Position numbers and translations under genes: made by a program
Shown: positions 58,466 through 64,000 of the stretch, in pieces
Layout: each line of letters opens with the position of its first letter
Numbering within the stretch: the first letter of the stretch is position 1
Source of the DNA: Hydrogenophilales bacterium 28-61-23
GTDB lineage: Bacteria > Pseudomonadota > Gammaproteobacteria > Burkholderiales > Thiobacillaceae
Length of the DNA: 64,000 nt
Direction: 5' to 3'
Assembly (NCBI GenBank): GCA_002281555.1
Contig: NCGJ01000002.1
Location: forward strand, 434,001 to 498,000
Notes under the pieces: model-generated
What the model saw: the letters and a program-made list of their open reading frames with translations, nothing else
Databases searched by the model: none
Told to the model about the DNA's origin: nothing

Positions 58466-58821
58466 AGCGGCAAGTAAATCCGAATTATCCCGATGTGAAC
58501 AACTCACTCCGCTCGATAGCGGCGTCCTTGATTTTCAACGGGGGCAGTCATGACCAGGCACGCCCTTTCAAATACAGCCCAGTCTTTGCGGGCGTTGGAA
58601 GCCTTGATCCATGTCCGCGCACCCATTGCGGTCAGGGATGGCGATCCCGTGACGGTGGCGATGGTGGCTGCGCTTCGCTTATCCACCTTACGCAATCAAT
58701 GGGTTGCATGGTGTTTTTTAGGGCAATTTGAATTGCATCGGCTGAGTTACCGGTCGAGGCAATGGGGTCGGGCGGAAATCCCGATGGTTGCAAGCATCGT
58801 TAGTCAGTGAGGAGATACAAA
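58466..58821. other. Intergenic region after fccB with a short repeat
   Basis: Contains a hairpin repeat at 58663-58692 (GGTGG, then TGCGCTTCGC, then CCACCTTACG) of the GTAGGGTGGATAA type common between genes of proteobacteria. A short open frame at 58550-58810 has an acceptable ribosome-binding site but no protein-like conservation and spans the repeat; I do not regard it as a gene. A TTGAATTGCATCGG near 58725 is only half of an FNR-type site. Confidence 0.45.
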
Positions 58822-60036
58822 ATGCTATGTAATAACCTGCATGAGAAATACAGCCCCATGTACCACTTGGCCGCGCTCGGCTCCGGTGGTTTGTCGATCT
58901 CGTTCTTTCTCTACCTGAACTTCCTGCTGCCGCATGAGAGCGGCATCATTTCGTTCGATCAACTCTGGCCGATCCTGACCGGAGAGCCGAGCCTGAAAGC
59001 CTTGTGGGTCGGGCTCTGCCTCGCCATCGTGCTGATACTTCTCGCCACGCACTTCACCCTGATGGCCTGGAACACCCGGGAGTTCGCCCTGTACAAGAAG
59101 ACCGATGCCTACGCCCAGCTGAAGAACTCCAGCGCCGAAATCAGCCTGATGGTGGTGCCGCTGACCATGGCCATGACGGTGAATGCCTGCTTCGTCTCCG
59201 GCTCGCTGCTGATACCGGGGTTGTGGGATTACATCGAGTACCTGTTCCCGTTCGCGATGCTCGCCTTCCTCGCCATCGGCGTTTATGCGATGCGCATCAT
59301 GGGCAACTACTTCACCCGCATGCTGCTGCACAAGGGCTACGACTTCGAGCAGAACAACAGCCTGGCGCCGATGATTTCGATTTTCGCCCTGTCCATGATC
59401 GCGGTTGGCTTGGCGGCGCCGGTCGCCATGAGCCATACGAAGGAAATCGTCGCCGTCGCTTTCGCGCTCTCGTCGTTCTTCGCCACCTCGGCCGCCTTGT
59501 TGATGTTCGTTATGCTGGTGATCGGTTTCAGCACCATGCTGACCCACGGCATCCGGCCGGCGGCCGCTCCCAGTTTGTGGCTGATGATTCCGATCACCAC
59601 GCTGTTGGGCATCACCTTCATGCGTACCACCCATGGCATGCACGAATCCTTCGGCGCCCATGTCAGTCCCGCCGACCATTTTGTCGTGCTGATGGCCCTG
59701 TTTTCAGTCCAGGTGATGTTCGGCCTGCTCGGCTACGCGGTCTTGAAGAAGATCAACTACTTCAAGGAATACATCCATGGCGACAAGTGCCAGGCCACGA
59801 CCTTTGCCCTGATTTGCCCGGGCGTGGCCTTTCCCGTGTTCGGTCAGTTCGTGGTCAAGTTCGGACTGTTGGGCAATGGTCTGGTCATGATGTGGACGCC
59901 AGCCCACTATCTGGCCCTGCTGCCGTTCCTGCTGGTGCAACTGATCACCTTGCGGGTGTTGTTCATCTTGTTGCGTCGCCTGCAATTCAGTGACGCCCCG
60001 GCTCAGACCAGCGCGCCCATCATGCAGGGCACCTGA
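58822..60036 (+). CDS. Ten-helix integral membrane protein, possible TDT/SLAC1-like anion carrier
   Basis: 404 aa from the ATG at 58822 (GGAG upstream). About ten hydrophobic helices are spread over the whole length, without a signal peptide or redox motif. A stretch such as RIMGNYFTRMLLHKGYDF and the Phe/Gly pattern recall tellurite-resistance/dicarboxylate (SLAC1-type) channels, but I cannot confirm the family. It lies between fccAB and two secreted protein genes and might export or import a sulfur anion. Confidence 0.6.
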   Translation: MLCNNLHEKYSPMYHLAALGSGGLSISFFLYLNFLLPHESGIISFDQLWPILTGEPSLKALWVGLCLAIVLILLATHFTLMAWNTREFALYKKTDAYAQLKNSSAEISLMVVPLTMAMTVNACFVSGSLLIPGLWDYIEYLFPFAMLAFLAIGVYAMRIMGNYFTRMLLHKGYDFEQNNSLAPMISIFALSMIAVGLAAPVAMSHTKEIVAVAFALSSFFATSAALLMFVMLVIGFSTMLTHGIRPAAAPSLWLMIPITTLLGITFMRTTHGMHESFGAHVSPADHFVVLMALFSVQVMFGLLGYAVLKKINYFKEYIHGDKCQATTFALICPGVAFPVFGQFVVKFGLLGNGLVMMWTPAHYLALLPFLLVQLITLRVLFILLRRLQFSDAPAQTSAPIMQGT

Positions 60037-60131
60037 TTCCAGAAACGGGTGGATTTTTGGCGGTTCACCCGTGTTTCAAAGGCGTATCGGCATCGCCCAT
60101 TTTCATGCCGCTTAAATCCGAGGAGATTCAA

Positions 60132-60509
60132 ATGAAACGCTTGATCATGTTCTGCTTGCTGGCAATTTCAGGTTCCGCCTGGGCGGCGAGCCCGCTGACC
60201 ACCGATCAGGTCAAAGCCTTGATCGCCGGCAACTCCGCCGCCGGTTTCGCCGACGCCCTGGGCAAGAACTACACCGCCTACTACTCGCCCGATGGCAGGC
60301 TGATCCAGTTGCTGGAAGGCAAGCCACGCCGTGTGGGCACCTGGAAGATCACCGAGGACGCGCAGTTCTGCACCAAGTTTCCCAGCGAGTCGGAGCGCTG
60401 CACCAAGGTGGTCCCCGCCGAGAACGGCGAGTACCAGCGGGTGAAGGATGACGGCATGGTCACCAACACCTGGAAGAAGTTCACCAAGGGCAACGCCTAC
60501 AAGTACTGA
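60132..60509 (+). CDS. Small secreted two-cysteine protein, first copy
   Basis: 125 aa with signal peptide (to about 18, SAWA). The mature part has AYYSPDGRLIQL, TWKITEDAQFCTKFPSESER and a second Cys five residues later, then YQRVKDDGM. The pattern is shared with the next gene. It recalls the DUF995-type fold of small periplasmic proteins. Function is unknown. Confidence 0.72.
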   Translation: MKRLIMFCLLAISGSAWAASPLTTDQVKALIAGNSAAGFADALGKNYTAYYSPDGRLIQLLEGKPRRVGTWKITEDAQFCTKFPSESERCTKVVPAENGEYQRVKDDGMVTNTWKKFTKGNAYKY

Positions 60510-60580
60510 TGGCGTTCCGCCCGGTCTGGGGCGTGGCGGCATCGCCAATCCAAAGTCTAATCAATTAGAAGGAGCACCAA

Positions 60581-60955
60581 ATGAAACGCCTGCTGATAGC
60601 TAGCTTGTTGTTGGTTTCCGGGGCGGCCACCGCCGCCAATAATTTGTCCGCCCAAGAAGTCAAATCTCTGATGGTGGGAAGCACCATCTCCGGCTTCAAC
60701 GAAGTCTTTAAAGTTGACTACACCGTTTATTTCAACCCCGACGGCAAAATCGTGCTGGTGACCCCGAAGGGCAAACGCACGGGTTCCTGGCGGATCGCGG
60801 AAGATGGGCATTTCTGCTCCCTTTTCCCCACCGAGCAAGAGGTTTGCACCAACGTGATCCCCCACACTGAGGGCACCTATCGGCGGGTCAAGGATGACGG
60901 CACGCCCACTCATACGCTGAAAAAATTCACTCCGGGCAACGTCAACAACTTCTGA
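60581..60955 (+). CDS. Small secreted two-cysteine protein, second copy
   Basis: 124 aa, a paralogue of the preceding gene, with signal peptide (to about 18) and the same frame: VYFNPDGKIVLV, SWRIAEDGHFCSLFPTEQEV and a second Cys, then YRRVKDDGTPTHTLKKF. AGAAGGAG precedes the ATG. Tandem duplication suggests selection for dose or for two related ligands. Confidence 0.72.
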   Translation: MKRLLIASLLLVSGAATAANNLSAQEVKSLMVGSTISGFNEVFKVDYTVYFNPDGKIVLVTPKGKRTGSWRIAEDGHFCSLFPTEQEVCTNVIPHTEGTYRRVKDDGTPTHTLKKFTPGNVNNF

Positions 60956-61071
60956 ATTACCCCCGTCGGGGGCGGAGGAAGGCCAATCGGCGCGCCTCTC
61001 CGCCCTCTTGTGTTCAATTAGTTTCTTGTGGTAGCTGGCGGTATAGGTGTACTATTAAACCTAATTCGGAT

Positions 61072-61101
61072 GTTGGGCATGTTGCGCTTTGCCCAGCCTA
61101 C
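61072..61101. repeat. Intergenic hairpin repeat
   Basis: TTGGGCATGTTGCGCTTTGC followed by CCAGCCTACG carries paired arms (GGGCA with TGCCC) and resembles the short intergenic repeats at 41094 and 7841. It lies in the 187-base gap before the DUF302 gene. Confidence 0.5.
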
Positions 61102-61142
61102 GGCTCTTTCGTGTTACGCCTTGTCAGGCTTAGGAGATCGTT

Positions 61143-61697
61143 ATGCTGAAGGCAGTTTTAGGTTTCGTTGCGGGTGTTGTCATAGTCGCCCTGGTAGGTT
61201 GGATGATGATGCCAAGCATGATGTTCACGGAACGGGTCAGCCCCTTCGGCATGGAAGAGACGGTGGCGCGCATTCAGCACAACATTGAGGACAGCCCCGA
61301 GTTGAAGGCCAAGGGTTGGTCGCTTTCCGGCCTGCGCAATCCCGCCAAGGCGGTGCAGACGGATGGCGGCAATGTCCTGCCGGTGATGATGATCGAAGTC
61401 TGCTCCACCAAGTACTCCGGCCCCATCCTGAAGGATGACACCGTGCGCTTCCTGTCCATCCTGATGCCCTGCAAGATTTCCATCTACAAGAAACAAGATG
61501 GCAAGGTCTATATCGGTACCATGAATGCCGGACTGATGGGCATGATGTTCGGTCCGCTGGTAGGTGAGACCATGGGGCATGTGGCCGAAGACCAGAAGCT
61601 ATTCCTCAAGTTCGACCCCTCCAAGCCCGCTCCTCAGATGATCCTGCCCAAGGCTCCCACCGGTGGTGCTGGTGCCGCTGCGGCTGGCGGTTGCTGA
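61143..61697 (+). CDS. Membrane-anchored DUF302-domain protein
   Basis: 184 aa with AGGAGAT upstream. An N-terminal helix (about 3-24) anchors a DUF302-like domain on the periplasmic side. Landmarks are VLPVMMIEVCSTKYSGPIL and LMPCKISIYKKQDGKVYIG, similar to the duplicated units in the gene at 1-1264. The last residues are Gly/Ala-rich and end in Cys. Its place before the octahaem cytochrome suggests a shared role; function unknown. Confidence 0.78.
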   Translation: MLKAVLGFVAGVVIVALVGWMMMPSMMFTERVSPFGMEETVARIQHNIEDSPELKAKGWSLSGLRNPAKAVQTDGGNVLPVMMIEVCSTKYSGPILKDDTVRFLSILMPCKISIYKKQDGKVYIGTMNAGLMGMMFGPLVGETMGHVAEDQKLFLKFDPSKPAPQMILPKAPTGGAGAAAAGGC

Positions 61698-61745
61698 TTC
61701 GCCCCGCCCTGGCTACGATCGTTTCAGTCTTTTGAGGAGTCATCC

Positions 61746-63413
61746 ATGTCGCTAGGAAAACGCATGTTGTCCCTGGTCATGGTCGTCGGTGCCGCCTTGG
61801 CGGTATCGATGGCCCAGGCCAGTACGGACCCGGCACCTGCCCCAGCGCAGTCCGTTGCCCCGGGAGCCCATTCCTACGTCCCGGAAGTTGAAAAGAAATC
61901 CACCTCCACCGCAGACCACAGCAAGTTCAAGGAATTGCAGCAGAACTTCACGTCCGGTCCGGAGGTCACCAAGGCTTGTCTGGTTTGTCACACCGAGGCG
62001 GCCAAGCAGGTGCACAAGTCCAAGCACTGGACCTGGGAGTTCCTTAATCCCGAAACCAAGCAGCGGCTCGGCAAGAAGAACGTCATCAACAACTTCTGTA
62101 CCGCCGTACCCTCCAACTATGAGTTCTGTACCGCCTGCCACGCCGGCTACGGCTGGAAGGACCAGAAATTCGACTTTACCTCGCAGGATAATGTCGACTG
62201 CCTGGTCTGCCACGAGAGCACCGGCACTTACCGCAAGCTGCCGGGTCTGTCTGGCCATCCCAACTACAAGGATATGGAGTTCCCGCCCGGCTCCGGCAAG
62301 ATCGTCAAGGCGCCCATCTTGAAAGATGTGGCTCAGAGCGTCGGCAAGACCGGCCGCAACAACTGCGGCGCCTGCCACTTCTTCGGCGGCGGCGGCGATG
62401 CGGTGAAGCATGGCGATCTGGACAGCTCCCTGAAGATGCCCTCCAAGTATCTGGATGTGCATATGGACAAGGATGGTCTCAACTTCAGTTGCGGCACTTG
62501 CCACAAGACCACAGGTCACGAAGTGCCCGGCAGTCGTTACACGCCGACGGCCAGCGACGACAAGGCCGGTGGTCACATGCGCGGCAAGGAAGACAAGAAC
62601 CCGGCAACCTGTCAGGCCTGTCACGGCACCGCGCCGCACAAGGTGGCCAAGCTGAACAGCCATACCGACAAGATCGCCTGCCAGACCTGCCATATCGCCG
62701 AGTATGCCCGCGGCGGCAAGCCTACCAAGATGGTGTGGGACTGGTCCACGGCCGGCAAGCTGGACAAGGACGGCAAGCCCTTCAAGCTGAAGGACAGCGG
62801 CGGACACGACTCTTACGACAGTAAGAAGGGCGACTTCAAGTACGAGACCAATGTCATTCCCGAGTACATCTGGTTCAACGGCAAGGTGAACTACACCCTG
62901 CGCGAAACCAAGTTGGACCCGACCAAGGTCGTCAAGATCAACAGCTTCGAGGGCAGCGCCAGCGACGGCAAGTCCAAGATCTGGCCGGTCAAGGTGTTCC
63001 GCGGCAAGCAACCCTATGACGTGGGCAACAACCAGCTGCTGGTCTTCCACACCTACGGCAAGGATGACAGCTCACTGTGGAGCAACTTCAACTGGGACAA
63101 GGCTATCGAGTACGGCATGAAGGAAATCGGCGCCGAATACAGCGGCAAGTACGCCTTCGTCAGCACCGAGATGTCCTGGCCCATCACCCACATGGTCGCG
63201 CCCAAGGGCGATGCACTGACCTGCGCCCAGTGCCATGCCCCGTCGGGTGGCATCGGCCGCCTGGACAATGTTCCCGGCCTTTACATGCCCGGCCGTCGCG
63301 CCAACGAACTGCTCAACACAGCTGGCTGGAGTCTGGCCGCTTTGTCCCTGCTGGGCGTACTTGTTCACGGAGGCATTCGCATCCTCGCCGCCCGTAAAGG
63401 AGATGAAAAATGA
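61746..63413 (+). CDS. Octahaem c-type cytochrome (tetrathionate reductase-like)
   Basis: 555 aa with GAGGAG upstream. Signal peptide to about 25. Eight CxxCH motifs are at about residues 78, 128, 152, 207, 249, 289, 312 and 493. The arrangement resembles the octahaem tetrathionate reductase (OTR) family, whose members reduce tetrathionate, nitrite or hydroxylamine. A C-terminal membrane helix (LAALSLLGVLVHGGIRIL) with a basic tail anchors it. The stop overlaps the cytochrome b start (ATGA), so the two are likely a complex passing electrons to or from the quinone pool. Confidence 0.88.
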   Translation: MSLGKRMLSLVMVVGAALAVSMAQASTDPAPAPAQSVAPGAHSYVPEVEKKSTSTADHSKFKELQQNFTSGPEVTKACLVCHTEAAKQVHKSKHWTWEFLNPETKQRLGKKNVINNFCTAVPSNYEFCTACHAGYGWKDQKFDFTSQDNVDCLVCHESTGTYRKLPGLSGHPNYKDMEFPPGSGKIVKAPILKDVAQSVGKTGRNNCGACHFFGGGGDAVKHGDLDSSLKMPSKYLDVHMDKDGLNFSCGTCHKTTGHEVPGSRYTPTASDDKAGGHMRGKEDKNPATCQACHGTAPHKVAKLNSHTDKIACQTCHIAEYARGGKPTKMVWDWSTAGKLDKDGKPFKLKDSGGHDSYDSKKGDFKYETNVIPEYIWFNGKVNYTLRETKLDPTKVVKINSFEGSASDGKSKIWPVKVFRGKQPYDVGNNQLLVFHTYGKDDSSLWSNFNWDKAIEYGMKEIGAEYSGKYAFVSTEMSWPITHMVAPKGDALTCAQCHAPSGGIGRLDNVPGLYMPGRRANELLNTAGWSLAALSLLGVLVHGGIRILAARKGDEK

Positions 63414-64000
63414 GTGAAAAGATCTACGTCTTTAAGGTCTTTGAACGGATCTGGCACTGGTCCCAGGCCGGCCTGATCATCTTCCTGCTGCTCACCGGCT
63501 TTGAAGTGCACGGCAGCTACAGCCTGCTCGGTTTCGAGAAGGCGGTGGGTCTGCACACCATCGCCGCCTGGACCTTGGTGGGCCTGTGGGTGTTCGCCAT
63601 CTTCTGGCACTTCACAACCGGCGAATGGAAGCAGTACATCCCCACGATGCAGAAGGTGGATGCCATGATCAAGTTCTACGCGATCGGCATCTTCACGCAC
63701 GCGCCACACCCGTTCAAGGCGACCACCCTGAAGAAGCACAACCCGCTGCAGCGCCTGGCGTATCTCGGGGTCATGCTGTTCATCGGCCCCCTGATCTGGT
63801 TCACAGGATGGTTTTACATCTTTTACGACAAGTGGACCGAGTGGGGCTGGGACCAGTACCTGAGCTTGGAATGGGTCGCCTTTTTCCACACCGTGGCGGC
63901 TTTCATGATGCTGATATTCCTGATCGTCCACGTCTATCTGACCACCGCCGGCCATACGCCGACTTCCCACATCAAGGCTATGCTCACCGGCTGGGAAGAA
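63410..64000 (+). CDS. Membrane cytochrome b (partial)
   Basis: 197 residues are visible before the right edge; the stop is missing. The protein resembles cytochrome b561/formate dehydrogenase gamma type: first helix with RIWHWSQAGLIIFLLLTG, then HTIAAWTLVGLWVFAIFWHF, and a later FFHTVAAFMMLIFLIVHVYL, providing His haem ligands. It should link the octahaem cytochrome to quinones. Confidence 0.88.
   Translation, partial: MSEKIYVFKVFERIWHWSQAGLIIFLLLTGFEVHGSYSLLGFEKAVGLHTIAAWTLVGLWVFAIFWHFTTGEWKQYIPTMQKVDAMIKFYAIGIFTHAPHPFKATTLKKHNPLQRLAYLGVMLFIGPLIWFTGWFYIFYDKWTEWGWDQYLSLEWVAFFHTVAAFMMLIFLIVHVYLTTAGHTPTSHIKAMLTGWEE

Noticed and set aside
58550-58810. Open frame of 86 codons after fccB
   Set aside because: It runs across a dispersed hairpin repeat, lacks protein-like features, and lies in a region best read as the leader of the next gene.

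Overview
The window looks like a chromosomal segment of a chemolithoautotrophic, sulfur-oxidising betaproteobacterium, probably a relative of Thiobacillus. This is inferred from gene content and GC-rich codon use, not from a marker gene. It carries form I RuBisCO (cbbLS), form II RuBisCO (cbbM), a separate CbbQ/CbbO activase pair for each, two CbbR regulators, flavocytochrome c sulfide dehydrogenase (fccAB), several periplasmic rhodaneses and an octahaem cytochrome c followed by a b-type cytochrome. There are no carboxysome genes.

Layout. 1-1264: the start of a secreted His-rich DUF302-like protein that runs off the left edge. 1.6-9.3 kb, minus strand: cbbM, then terminator, dispersed repeat, cbbQ, mazEF, cbbO, a periplasmic rhodanese and a PAS sensor. 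9.6-14 kb: a hypothetical gene, then a minus-strand stress-type operon (HPF-like, small membrane protein, TerC, rhodanese lipoprotein, probably a CBS protein) divergent from an NhaR-type LysR gene. 14-20.8 kb: cbbL, cbbS, terminator, cbbQ, cbbO and a small conserved gene on the minus strand, with cbbR divergent. 21-30 kb: a secreted rhodanese, a chemoreceptor, a PhnD-like binding protein with a multi-domain hybrid kinase and a response regulator, glyoxalase I and a YjfB-like protein. 30.2-45.6 kb, plus strand: a second CbbR, an rRNA methyltransferase, a PLD nuclease, an MscS channel, a desaturase, an FKBP isomerase, aroG with a leader-peptide attenuator, SRP RNA, PagL, dnaX-ybaB-recR, an HDOD protein, purB and a GAF protein. 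45.7-49.2 kb: a decayed toxin-antitoxin pair, then an AT-richer array of integron-type gene cassettes with attC-like sites but no integrase. 49.2-55.8 kb: a PEP-CTERM repeat protein, argJ and an alpha-glucan phosphorylase. 56-64 kb: cytochrome c behind a perfect FNR/ANR box, fccAB, an unassigned ten-helix membrane protein, two paralogous secreted two-cysteine proteins, a DUF302 protein, the octahaem cytochrome and cytochrome b (cut by the right edge).

How it fits together. Sulfide oxidation by FccAB, together with the haem proteins, would supply electrons. The two RuBisCO systems fix CO2 at different CO2/O2 levels. The control regions of cbbL, cbbM and the distant second cbbR share one layout: an ATAA(A/G) half-site exactly 32 bp before an ATA-type inverted repeat. 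This ties the second CbbR to cbbM although they now lie 21 kb apart. The most unusual features are the mazEF pair translationally coupled to cbbO, the integron-like cassette array with a MITE inside one attC, the Phe-codon attenuator before aroG, and the fcc/DUF302/octahaem region with several proteins of unknown role.
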